A stretch of 5,708 nucleotides of DNA from CAYGWP01 sp964353455 (GCA_964353455.1 CAYGWP010000527.1:1-5708), one strand, 5' to 3'; shown: positions 1 through 5,271, counted from the first letter of the stretch. The notes: generated by a model from the sequence alone, not told the origin. Numbers and translations: made by a program.

Positions 1-254
1 CGCCAACTGGTCTGCGGGCGGCGCCGCGGAAGATCGTACGAGAGGAGGGGCTTGGCGACGAGGGGCTTGCGGCCCGGGGCCGCCGCGGTTTCCACGCCGG
101 CCTCGCGGATGGCCGACCACGCGCAGCCCGCCAGGGCCAGACCGCCGAGGGCAATGCCGGTCCCCTTGAGGAGGTCCCTGCGCGTGAGGTCCGGCCCGCA
201 GCCGCAGCAGCGGGGCCTGGTGAGTTGGGGCGTGGGGTTTTCGGGCGTTGGCAT
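1..254 (-). CDS. Tat-exported lipoprotein, N-terminal part only
   Basis: The 84 visible codons start at an ATG at 254, preceded by a strong AAAAAAGGAG ribosome site 8 nt upstream. The N-terminus is an unusually complete export signal. A charged n-region ends in the twin-arginine motif TRRDLLK (R25, R26), followed by the hydrophobic stretch GIALGGLALAG and a lipobox LAGC with the lipidation cysteine at C44. The product should therefore be folded in the cytoplasm, exported by Tat and anchored to a membrane by its N-terminus. A cysteine cluster (CCGC, residues 16-19) lies before the twin arginines and would be lost on processing. After the signal come a linker rich in Ala, Gly and Lys and the stretch YDLPRRRPQTSW, where the window ends. 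The catalytic or binding domain lies outside, so I assign no function. It is the third gene of the apparent cupin-oxidoreductase operon, 59 bp after the oxidoreductase stop. Confidence 0.85.
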   Translation of the reverse strand, partial: MPTPENPTPQLTRPRCCGCGPDLTRRDLLKGTGIALGGLALAGCAWSAIREAGVETAAAPGRKPLVAKPLLSYDLPRRRPQTSW

Positions 255-280
255 CGTCGTATCTCCTTTTTTGCGAGTTG

Positions 281-303
281 CGCGCGACCCTTTGGGTCGC
301 GGC
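281..303. repeat. Intercistronic hairpin unit, copy 1
   Basis: A perfect 8-bp stem, CGCGACCC (283-290) and GGGTCGCG (294-301), closes a TTT loop. The same stem and flanks recur at 1495-1517, in the other gene junction of this operon. It lies 12 nt downstream of the oxidoreductase stop. No T-run follows it on the minus strand (an A-rich ribosome site does), so it is not a classical terminator. It may protect or process the mRNA, or be a dispersed palindromic repeat. Confidence 0.75.
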
Positions 304-313
304 CAAGAGTGGA

Positions 314-1474
314 TCAGGATTTCAGGTCGGGCACATCGACCCATCGGCGCTCGTGCCAGGATCGGGCGGCGGCCTCGGCCAATTGTACCCCCTTTGCGCC
401 TTCAAGCAAGTTCCACGGGAACGGCTCGTCCTTCACGATGTGGCGAAGGAACAGTTCCCACTGTGCCTTGAAGGCGTTGTCGTAGGTCCGCTGGTTCGGC
501 ATCTTCGTCCATCCGTCGAAGTAGTTGATGGGGCTTTCGATGTCGGGGTTCCAGACCGGCCGCGGGGTGGCGGCCAGGGGCTGGATGTAGCAGTCGCGGA
601 GGCCGGCCACGGCGGAGCCCTTCATGCCGTCAACCTGTATGACGAGGAGGTCGTCGCGTCGGACGCGGACGCACCAGGCGGAGTTGAAGTGCGCGATGAT
701 GCCGCCCTCGATGTCGAAGGTGGCGTAGGCGGCGTCGTCGGCCGTGCAGTCGTAGGGCCGGCCGTCCTCGTCCCAGCGTTTCGTGACGTGGGTCGCGGCG
801 ACGCACGAGACGGCCTTGACCTTGCCGAAGATATTGTCGAGGACGTATCGCCAATGCGAAAACATATCAACAAGTATCGTGCCGCCGTCCTCCTTGCGGA
901 AGTTCCACGACGGCCGCTGCCCGGGGGCCTGGTCGCCCTCGAAGACCCAGTAGCCGAACTCGCCGCGCACCGAGAGGATGCGGCCGAAGAAGCCGGTATC
1001 GACGAGCATCTTCAGTTTCAGCAGGCCCGGCAGCCAGAGTTTATCCTGCACCACGCCGTGCTTGACGCCGGCCTTCTTGGCCAGGCGGTAGAGGTCGTAC
1101 GCCTCATCGGCCGTCATGGCGGTGGGCTTCTCGCAGTAGATGTGCTTGCCGGCGGCGATCGCCTTGCGGACGTTCGGCGGACGCAGCGACGTGGCGAGCG
1201 CGTCGAAATAGACGGCGACCGACGAGTCCTTCAGCGCCGCATCGAGGTCCATCGTCCACTTCGAGATGCCGTGCTTCTCGGCGAGGGCGGCCAGTTTGAC
1301 GGGGTTGCGGCCGACGAGGATCGGGTCGGGCATGATCGTCTCGGAGTCCCCCAGGCGCACGCCGCCCTGCTGCCGGATCGCCAGGAGCGACCGCACCAGG
1401 TGCTGGTTTGTGCCCATGCGTCCGGTGACGCCGTTCATCAGGATGCCGACGCGGTGCGTGGTGACGTTTGGCAT
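314..1474 (-). CDS. Gfo/Idh/MocA-family NAD(P)-dependent oxidoreductase
   Basis: This is a complete 386-aa protein, a normal length for the family, with AAGGA 6 nt before the ATG. The N-terminal half is a Rossmann fold: the nucleotide-binding loop is in GILMNGVTGRMGTNQHL (residues 10-26). The family signature CEKP is at 114-117, with the catalytic-type lysine K116. The C-terminal alpha/beta domain begins near residue 140 and carries GGTILVDMFSHW (197-208), which matches the D-x3-H substrate and catalytic pattern of inositol-dehydrogenase-like members (D203, H207). Members oxidise or reduce hydroxyl groups on sugars, inositols or related compounds, usually in the cytoplasm. No signal peptide is visible. 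The insertion LAIRQQGGVRLGDSETIMPDPILVGRN (31-57 region) after the first helix separates it from short inositol dehydrogenases and suggests a distinct subfamily. It lies 48 bp after the cupin stop and before a Tat lipoprotein, consistent with a carbohydrate operon. The substrate is unknown. Confidence 0.93.
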   Translation of the reverse strand: MPNVTTHRVGILMNGVTGRMGTNQHLVRSLLAIRQQGGVRLGDSETIMPDPILVGRNPVKLAALAEKHGISKWTMDLDAALKDSSVAVYFDALATSLRPPNVRKAIAAGKHIYCEKPTAMTADEAYDLYRLAKKAGVKHGVVQDKLWLPGLLKLKMLVDTGFFGRILSVRGEFGYWVFEGDQAPGQRPSWNFRKEDGGTILVDMFSHWRYVLDNIFGKVKAVSCVAATHVTKRWDEDGRPYDCTADDAAYATFDIEGGIIAHFNSAWCVRVRRDDLLVIQVDGMKGSAVAGLRDCYIQPLAATPRPVWNPDIESPINYFDGWTKMPNQRTYDNAFKAQWELFLRHIVKDEPFPWNLLEGAKGVQLAEAAARSWHERRWVDVPDLKS

Positions 1475-1494
1475 GTTGATTCCTTGATTGGTAA

Positions 1495-1517
1495 CGCGCG
1501 ACCCCTCGGGTCGCGGC
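1495..1517. repeat. Intercistronic hairpin unit, copy 2
   Basis: The same unit as at 281-303, in the same orientation: stem CGCGACCC (1497-1504) and GGGTCGCG (1508-1515), loop CTC in place of TTT, and identical flanking bases on both sides. It begins 5 nt after the cupin stop codon and lies wholly in the 48-bp gap before the oxidoreductase. Stem and flanks are unchanged and only the loop varies, which fits selection or recent copying of a structured element. Confidence 0.75.
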
Positions 1518-1522
1518 TGAAA

Positions 1523-1972
1523 TCATGGTTTCGGTTTCTCGGTGCACTGGGGCCTGGCGCCCTTCGGGAGCGGCGGGGCCTCGACGCCGGCCCGCGGCAG
1601 CGTCCCTTCGAGTTCCTGTTTCCAGTGGGCCACATCGCCCGCCGGGCCGTAGCAGTAGAGCATGCGGGCGGGCGTCTTGCCGATGTTGGTCGCCTGATGG
1701 AAGATGCGCGGCGGGATGAAGGCGGCCTGGCCGGACGAGAGGACCTGCCGCTCGTCGCCCAGGCACATCTCGACCGTGCCCTCGATGATGAAGTACACCT
1801 CTTCCTGGTCCTGGTTGTGCCAGGGGACCTGTCCGCCGTCGGGGTCGAGTGTGACGTGGCCGATGGCGAAGTTCCGGGCCTGGATGGGGGCAGCGCCGCC
1901 GACGAGGTTCTGCGTGCGGCGGCGGGCCGGGTAGCGCCGGCCTTCGATCTTTGCCAGGTCTGAGATGATCAT
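1523..1972 (-). CDS. Single-domain cupin protein
   Basis: A 149-aa protein starting MIISDLAKIEG. This start is chosen because AAAGGA lies 6 nt upstream; the frame stays open to an ATG at 2050, but that would include a promoter -10 region and a hairpin. Cupin motif 1 is G46-x5-H52-x-Q54-x3-E58-x6-G65 (core PWHNQDQEEVYFIIEG), and motif 2 is G81-x5-P87-x4-H92-x3-N96. Three of the four usual metal ligands (H52, E58, H92) are present; the second histidine of HxH is replaced by Gln54, which is tolerated in some cupins. The C-terminal tail from about residue 125 is proline-rich and probably flexible. Small cupins act as sugar-phosphate or keto-acid isomerases, dioxygenases or binding proteins, and this sequence does not decide among them. 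It is first in the operon with the Gfo/Idh/MocA oxidoreductase, so a role on the same small metabolite is a reasonable inference. No signal peptide is seen, so it is likely cytoplasmic. Confidence 0.9.
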   Translation of the reverse strand: MIISDLAKIEGRRYPARRRTQNLVGGAAPIQARNFAIGHVTLDPDGGQVPWHNQDQEEVYFIIEGTVEMCLGDERQVLSSGQAAFIPPRIFHQATNIGKTPARMLYCYGPAGDVAHWKQELEGTLPRAGVEAPPLPKGARPQCTEKPKP

Positions 1973-2017
1973 CGCAATCCTTTCGCGCTGGAAGGCGCTC
2001 GCCCCATGCCAATGTAC

Positions 2018-2037
2018 CCGCCCGCCAAGGCGGGCGG
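2018..2037. repeat. GC-rich perfect hairpin in the cupin 5' leader
   Basis: CCGCCCGCC (2018-2026) and GGCGGGCGG (2029-2037) form a perfect 9-bp inverted repeat around AA; in RNA the innermost pair would open to leave a 4-nt loop. It lies between the predicted promoter and the cupin start, about 45 nt upstream of the ATG, so the operon mRNA would carry it. It could slow exonucleases or affect translation, or be a dispersed repeat of a kind common in high-GC genomes. Confidence 0.6.
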
Positions 2038-2061
2038 CTCGCAGCATCATGGCTGGGCGAC

Positions 2062-2090
2062 ATTCTGCTGCGCGCGGGGCGGGGCGTCAA
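2062..2090 (-). promoter_or_regulatory. Sigma70-type promoter for the cupin operon
   Basis: On the minus strand, TTGACG (2090 to 2085, five of six consensus bases) and CAGAAT (2067 to 2062, four of six) are separated by exactly 17 bp. Transcription would begin near 2055 and give a leader of about 83 nt. The same -35 hexamer and spacing occur before bfr. No operator is obvious around it. Confidence 0.5.
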
Positions 2091-2109
2091 CCCCTTTTCC
2101 TCCGCGCAC

Positions 2110-2254
2110 GTGCCACGGCTTGCTTGCAAGCCGTGGAAACCGACGGCTATTCGACCAGCCGTCCTGCGAGCATGCACACCGGCAGTCGGTGAAGTCAACT
2201 GAGGCACTGTGGAAAGGACTTCGGTAATCACGGGTTGCAAGCAACCCGTGGCAC
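2110..2254. repeat. REPIN-like pair of inverted palindromic repeats
   Basis: Two hairpins of one repeat family face each other. The left one pairs CCACGGCTTG (2113-2122) with CAAGCCGTGG (2127-2136) around CTTG. The right one pairs CACGGGTTGC (2229-2238) with GCAACCCGTG (2241-2250). Read from its outer end inward (2254 downward), the right copy matches the left copy (2110 onward) for about 26 positions except one base pair: C2119-G2130 on the left becomes G-C (2245 with 2234) on the right, a compensatory swap. The unit is 145 bp long with about 90 bp between copies. This matches the layout of REP doublets (REPINs), which RAYT transposases mobilise elsewhere; no such transposase gene lies in this window. 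Confidence 0.65.
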
Positions 2255-2285
2255 GCGGGGATGCCGGCGCGGCGTGCGCGTGGAA

Positions 2286-2316
2286 GCGGCCGCCCGGCGC
2301 GGGGCCGGACGGCCGC
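2286..2316 (-). terminator. Strong hairpin downstream of bfr, probable terminator
   Basis: Arms 2286-2298 and 2304-2316 form a 13-bp stem with a 5-nt loop, starting 25 bp past the bfr stop. The single non-complementary position (C2293 with A2309) becomes a G-U wobble only in the minus-strand RNA, so the structure is complete in the bfr transcript and mismatched in the opposite one. There is no T-run after it, so it may act as a 3'-end stabiliser or Rho-linked stop and not as a classical intrinsic terminator. Confidence 0.5.
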
Positions 2317-2341
2317 GATGCGTTCCGGCGGTTCGGCTCGG

Positions 2342-2812
2342 CTACTTGCCCGTCAGCGTGGCGAGGTAGTGGTCGCCCAGGCGGGCGATGTGGTCGCGGA
2401 TGTTCATGAACATATCGAGATGTTCATTTTCATCGGCGAGGAGTTTCTCGAAGATGTCCTTCGAGACGTGGTCGAGGGCCTCGGCGCACGCCACGGCGGC
2501 CTCGTTGTACAGTTTGACGGCGTCCTCTTCCAGGCGGATGTCGGTGGCGATCATGTCGGCGATCTTCTGGCCCTTCTTCGCCTCGGCATCCGGCTTCGAC
2601 GTTGGCGTCCCGCCGAGGAACAGTATCCGCTCGGCCAGCGCCTCGGCGTGCTTCATCTCCGTGATGCCCGTGTCCTTCATGACCTTGGCCAGTTTGCCGT
2701 AATCATCGCTCTCCAGTTCGTAATGCTGGGCCAGGTACTGGAGGATGGCCGACAGTTCCCGCGCCCGCCCTGCGTTCAGCAGGTCGATTACCTTCTTTGA
2801 GTCCTTGCTCAT
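2342..2812 (-). CDS. bfr: Bacterioferritin (iron storage, ferroxidase)
   Basis: A complete 156-aa protein, close to the 158 aa of E. coli Bfr, with GAGGAG 5 nt before the ATG. The family assembles into a 24-subunit shell that oxidises Fe(II) at a di-iron centre and stores the ferric mineral in the cytoplasm. All ferroxidase ligands are present one residue later than in E. coli: E19 (RAREL), E52 and H55 (EMKHAEAL), E95 (IRLEEDAVK), E128 and H131 (DENEHLD). The haem-coordinating methionine of the subunit interface is M53. The adjacent ERILFLGGTP (61-70) is also typical. Met53 with the four-helix length favours bacterioferritin over ferritin (FtnA) or Dps. It stands alone, with its own promoter upstream and a hairpin after the stop, and no Bfd ferredoxin gene is adjacent. 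I found no clear Fur box at the promoter, so regulation is open. Confidence 0.95.
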   Translation of the reverse strand: MSKDSKKVIDLLNAGRARELSAILQYLAQHYELESDDYGKLAKVMKDTGITEMKHAEALAERILFLGGTPTSKPDAEAKKGQKIADMIATDIRLEEDAVKLYNEAAVACAEALDHVSKDIFEKLLADENEHLDMFMNIRDHIARLGDHYLATLTGK

Positions 2813-2871
2813 GGCTTCTCCTCTCGCTGGGTCCGGTTGGATGTCACACGCACGTCCACGATCTAGTATCT

Positions 2872-2900
2872 GTTTTAGAGTCTCGCGCGGCGGGCGTCAA
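2872..2900 (-). promoter_or_regulatory. bfr: Sigma70-type promoter for bfr
   Basis: TTGACG (2900 to 2895) and TAAAAC (2877 to 2872, four of six bases) are 17 bp apart on the minus strand, in the 109-bp gap between typA and bfr. The start point would be near 2865, giving a leader of about 52 nt. The -35 box begins only 22 bp beyond the typA stop, and no typA terminator is visible before it, so some read-through from typA into bfr is possible. Confidence 0.55.
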
Positions 2901-2921
2901 GCCCTAAGATTTTTCGCGCGC

Positions 2922-4775
2922 TCAGTGGGCCTCGACGGACGCCAGGCGCCGAGAGTTGCGGCGCCGGTCGGACTCCGCGAGGTATCGCTTCCGCAGCCGG
3001 ATCGACTGCGGCGTCAGTTCCACCAGTTCGTCTTCCGCGATGTATTCCAGCGCCGCCTCCAGCGACACCCGCCGCGGGGCCTTCAGCGTCACCGTCTGCT
3101 CCTTCGTTGACGCGCGCATGTTCGTGAGTTTCTTCATCTTGGCCGCGTTGACGGCGATGTCGTCGTCCTTGCAGTGCTCGCCGACGATCTCGCCCATGTA
3201 GATACGTTCGCCAGGCTCCACGAACATCGTCCCGCGGCCGGCCAACTGGTCGAGGGCGTACGACGTGACCGACCCCGTCTCGGTGGCCACCATCACCCCC
3301 AGCGACCGGGCCGGCATCGCCCCGCGGTGCTCGTCGTACCGCTCGAAGGTGTGATGCATGACCGCCTCGCCGGCCGTGGCGTTCAGCATCCGGCTCCGAA
3401 GGCCGATCAGGCCACGCGCAGGCACCGTGAACTCAAGGTACGTGCGCTTGCCGCGCACATCCATCTTCAGCATCTCGGCCTTGCGGTCGCCCACAAGTTG
3501 CATGACGACGCCGACGCAGGCGCTCGGCACATCGACCGAAAGGCGCTCGATCGGCTCCAGGCGCCGCCCGCCTTCCTCCTTGAAGATCGCCTTCGGCATG
3601 CCGACGCAGAGTTCGTATCCCTCGCGCCGCATGTTCTCAAGGAGAATCCCCAGGTGGAGGAGGCCGCGCCCCGAGACCTCGAACTCGTCGCGCGTGTCGC
3701 CATCCGCCACGCGCAGCGCCACGTTCGACTGGAGTTCCTTCTGGAGGCGTTCCCGCAGTTGGCGGCTGGTGACGAACTTGCCTTCGTGGCCGGAGAACGG
3801 GCCGTCGTTCACGCGGAAGGTCATGTGGATCGTCGGCTCATCGACGGGCAGCGACTCAAGCGCCTTCGGGTTCTCGGTGTCGGCCAGCGTGTCGCCGATA
3901 TCGACCTTCTCCAGGCCCACCACCGCGCAGATGTCGCCGACGTCGATGTGGTCAACCTCGATGCGCCCGAGGCCGTCAAAGCGCAGCAGTTGCCCGATCC
4001 GCCGGACCGTCTGCTCGCCGTGGCGGTCGATCCTCACGACGTTCTGGCCCGACCGGAACGTCCCCGCGAAGACGCGGCCGATCCCGATCCGGCCAACGTA
4101 ATCATTATAGTCGATATTCGTGATGAGGACCTGGAGCGGGGCCCCGGCGTCGAGGCGCGGCGCGGGCACGTGCCTGATGATGGCGTCAAAGAGCGGGTGA
4201 ATGTGGCCCTTGCCCGCCTCGGGCCGGAAATGTGGGTCCGCCGACGCCCAGCCGTCGCGCCCGGAGGCATAGACCACCGGAAATTCGAGGGCGTGGTCGT
4301 CGGCCCCCAGGTCCACCAAGAGGTCGAAGACCTCGTTCAGGACCGAGGCGGCCCGCGCCTCGGGCCGGTCCATCTTATTTATGACCACGATGGGCCTCAG
4401 GCCGGCCGCAAGGGCCTTCCCGAGGACGTAGCGCGTCTGCGGCATGGTGCCATCGACGGCGTCCACCAGGAGGAGCGCCCCGTCGGCCATCTTGAGGACC
4501 CGCTCGACCTCGCCGCTGAAATCGGCGTGGCCGGGCGTATCAACGATGTTTATGTGGTAGTCATTGCCCTCGCGGTCGGTGTAGCGGATGGCGCAGTTCT
4601 TGGCGAGGATCGTTATGCCGCGCTCCCGCTCCAGGGGGTTTGAGTCGAGGATGCAATCCCCTTTAAGTTCCCCGTCGCGGAACTGCCCGCACTGCCGGAG
4701 CAACTGGTCAACCAGGGTGGTCTTGCCGTGGTCAACGTGTGCGATGATGGCGACGTTGCGGATCTGCTGGCGCAT
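2922..4775 (-). CDS. typA: TypA/BipA ribosome-associated translational GTPase
   Basis: A complete 617-aa protein of normal family length, with AAGG 4 nt before the ATG. The GTPase domain (about 1-205) has every G motif: AHVDHGKTT (12-20), RERGITI (50-56), DTPGH (79-83), NKMD (133-136) and SGR (171-173). A beta-barrel domain II follows (about 210-300), then EF-G-like domain III with SGRGLLHLGILLENMRREGYE (within 368-388) and domain V (about 405-480). The BipA-specific C-terminal domain follows, with ARGLIGLRS (453-461), KKLTNMRAS (548-556), ELVELTPQSIRLRKRYL (583-599) and a basic tail DRRRNSRR. TypA binds the 70S ribosome and helps 50S assembly and growth under cold or other stress. The E of the usual GRGELHL is L373 or L372 here, and the loop before KKLTNMRAS (HCKDDDIAVNAAKM) differs from that of E. 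coli; both look like lineage variation. The gene follows a possible small ORF on the same strand and diverges from ilvD. Confidence 0.97.
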   Translation of the reverse strand: MRQQIRNVAIIAHVDHGKTTLVDQLLRQCGQFRDGELKGDCILDSNPLERERGITILAKNCAIRYTDREGNDYHINIVDTPGHADFSGEVERVLKMADGALLLVDAVDGTMPQTRYVLGKALAAGLRPIVVINKMDRPEARAASVLNEVFDLLVDLGADDHALEFPVVYASGRDGWASADPHFRPEAGKGHIHPLFDAIIRHVPAPRLDAGAPLQVLITNIDYNDYVGRIGIGRVFAGTFRSGQNVVRIDRHGEQTVRRIGQLLRFDGLGRIEVDHIDVGDICAVVGLEKVDIGDTLADTENPKALESLPVDEPTIHMTFRVNDGPFSGHEGKFVTSRQLRERLQKELQSNVALRVADGDTRDEFEVSGRGLLHLGILLENMRREGYELCVGMPKAIFKEEGGRRLEPIERLSVDVPSACVGVVMQLVGDRKAEMLKMDVRGKRTYLEFTVPARGLIGLRSRMLNATAGEAVMHHTFERYDEHRGAMPARSLGVMVATETGSVTSYALDQLAGRGTMFVEPGERIYMGEIVGEHCKDDDIAVNAAKMKKLTNMRASTKEQTVTLKAPRRVSLEAALEYIAEDELVELTPQSIRLRKRYLAESDRRRNSRRLASVEAH

Positions 4776-4831
4776 CAGTCCTTCTCTCTAAAAGTGGAAC
4801 CTGCGGAACGCCGCGAAGGAAACGGTTCGGA

Positions 4832-4963
4832 CTACTTGTGCCTGGGCGGGTCGTGGAGTTTGAGGCGCCGCGCCGCAAGGCCCCGCGCGAACGCGACGCG
4901 CCCCGGCGGCATGGCGGCCGAAACCGGCGGCACAGCAATGTCCTCTTGCATCCGAATCAACAT
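4832..4963 (-). CDS. Candidate small protein, 43 aa, unknown function
   Basis: An open frame starting MLIRMQEDIAVPP and ending LKLHDPPRHK, with an alternative start at M5 (4951). It ends 56 bp before typA on the same strand. Its ATG is only about 4 nt after the start point predicted from the strong promoter at 4974-5001, so it would be translated from a near-leaderless mRNA; no ribosome site precedes either start. Third codon positions are mostly G or C, like the flanking genes, though that is weak evidence at this GC level. The peptide has an acidic start, a PPVSAAMPPG segment and a basic amphipathic stretch (ARGLAARRLKL), with no cysteines, signal peptide or membrane segment. I do not recognise it. 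It could be a real small gene co-transcribed with typA, a leader peptide influencing typA, or chance. Confidence 0.4.
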   Translation of the reverse strand: MLIRMQEDIAVPPVSAAMPPGRVAFARGLAARRLKLHDPPRHK

Positions 4964-4973
4964 AGGTGCAGTA

Positions 4974-5001
4974 TTTATAGCCTGCTTGCGGCTAAAGTCA
5001 A
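4974..5001 (-). promoter_or_regulatory. typA: Strong sigma70-type promoter for the typA unit
   Basis: TTGACT (5001 to 4996, five of six bases) and TATAAA (4979 to 4974, five of six) are separated by 16 bp on the minus strand. This AT-rich -10 stands out in GC-rich DNA. Transcription would start near 4967, giving about 190 nt before the typA ATG, with the 43-aa frame inside that leader. Confidence 0.65.
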
Positions 5002-5039
5002 GGACGAACCGGGGCATTTGGGCGCGATTCGAGGTTGAC
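4997..5039. promoter_or_regulatory. Imperfect dyad spanning both divergent -35 boxes
   Basis: GTCAAGGACGAA (4997-5008) and TTCGAGGTTGAC (5028-5039) are inverted copies matching at 9 of 12 positions. Five of the matches come from the two -35 hexamers themselves, so the additional symmetry is modest. If real, it could be a shared operator for the typA and ilvD units. Confidence 0.25.
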
Positions 5040-5062
5040 ATCGGGCGGTTGGCGGGTATTAT
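5035..5062 (+). promoter_or_regulatory. ilvD: Strong sigma70-type promoter for ilvD
   Basis: A perfect TTGACA (5035-5040) and TATTAT (5057-5062, five of six bases) are 16 bp apart. The start point would be near 5069, leaving about 200 nt of leader before ilvD. Its -35 box lies 33 bp from that of the opposing typA promoter, so both units are controlled from one short region. Confidence 0.65.
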
Positions 5063-5068
5063 GATGGG

Positions 5069-5271
5069 CCTTGTGCAGTTGATGCGTTTCCCTATGGGGT
5101 AACTGATCCGCCGGAAGGGTAGGCGGACGCGGGGCTCAGGGCGACTGCGGCCGCCCGAGTCCAAGCCTCGGAAACGCCAAACCGGCCGCGCATCTCGTAT
5201 GCGCTGCGCGATTGTGTTTCAGGCTTCCTTTAGTGCCTTCGCCCCTGATGGGGCAGGGCAAAGGTGCGAAC
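5069..5271 (+). ncRNA. Structured 5' leader of ilvD
   Basis: About 200 nt between the predicted start point and the ilvD ATG, with no convincing gene. It can fold into four local hairpins: TCCGCC (5107-5112) with GGCGGA (5122-5127); an 11-bp stem with a bulged A5138, arms 5132-5143 and 5152-5162; GCGCAT (5188-5193) with ATGCGC (5199-5204); and GCCCC (5241-5245) with GGGGC (5250-5254), just before the ribosome site. An alternative helix, GCGGCCG (5147-5153) with CGGCCGC (5183-5189), would exclude the second and third hairpins. No T-rich terminator follows any of them. I recognise no known riboswitch or T-box. Confidence 0.35.

Larger units (their letters stand above)
1973..2341. other. Intergenic region between bfr and the cupin operon
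   Basis: This 369-bp stretch contains no credible gene. From left to right it holds the cupin 5' leader with a GC hairpin (2018-2037), a promoter for the cupin operon (2062-2090), a pair of inverted palindromic repeats (2110-2254) with a small 7-bp hairpin between them (GACGGCT 2142-2148, AGCCGTC 2157-2163), and a strong hairpin beyond the bfr stop (2286-2316). Short open frames cross it on both strands, but they read through the palindromes and lack convincing ribosome sites. Confidence 0.7.

Noticed and set aside
248..1963. A 571-codon plus-strand open frame antisense to the oxidoreductase and cupin genes
   Set aside because: Both minus-strand proteins have clear family motifs and ribosome sites. 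The plus-strand frame is the low-stop antisense frame expected from GC-rich codon use and has no recognisable domain.
1973..2050. A longer cupin with a start at 2050
   Set aside because: The added 26 residues would be encoded by the leader hairpin and lie next to the predicted -10 box, while AAAGGA precedes the start at 1972 and the protein then begins at a normal cupin N-terminus.
1104..2240. A 378-codon minus-strand frame crossing the cupin gene and its upstream region
   Set aside because: It reads the cupin and oxidoreductase genes in a wrong frame, giving a product rich in Arg, Pro and Ala, and it passes through the repeat region.
2842..2880. A Fur or other iron-regulator box at the bfr promoter
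   Set aside because: The AT-richer stretch around 2860-2878 shows no convincing 19-bp inverted repeat resembling a Fur box.
3174..4643. A 489-codon plus-strand open frame antisense to typA
   Set aside because: It lies wholly within typA, whose full set of GTPase motifs is intact. The product is low in complexity and has no family signature.
5061..5102. A 13-codon leader peptide (MMGLVQLMRFPMG) as an ilv attenuator
   Set aside because: Its first ATG overlaps the predicted -10 box and would lie upstream of the transcript start. It lacks the run of Leu, Val or Ile codons and has no ribosome site.
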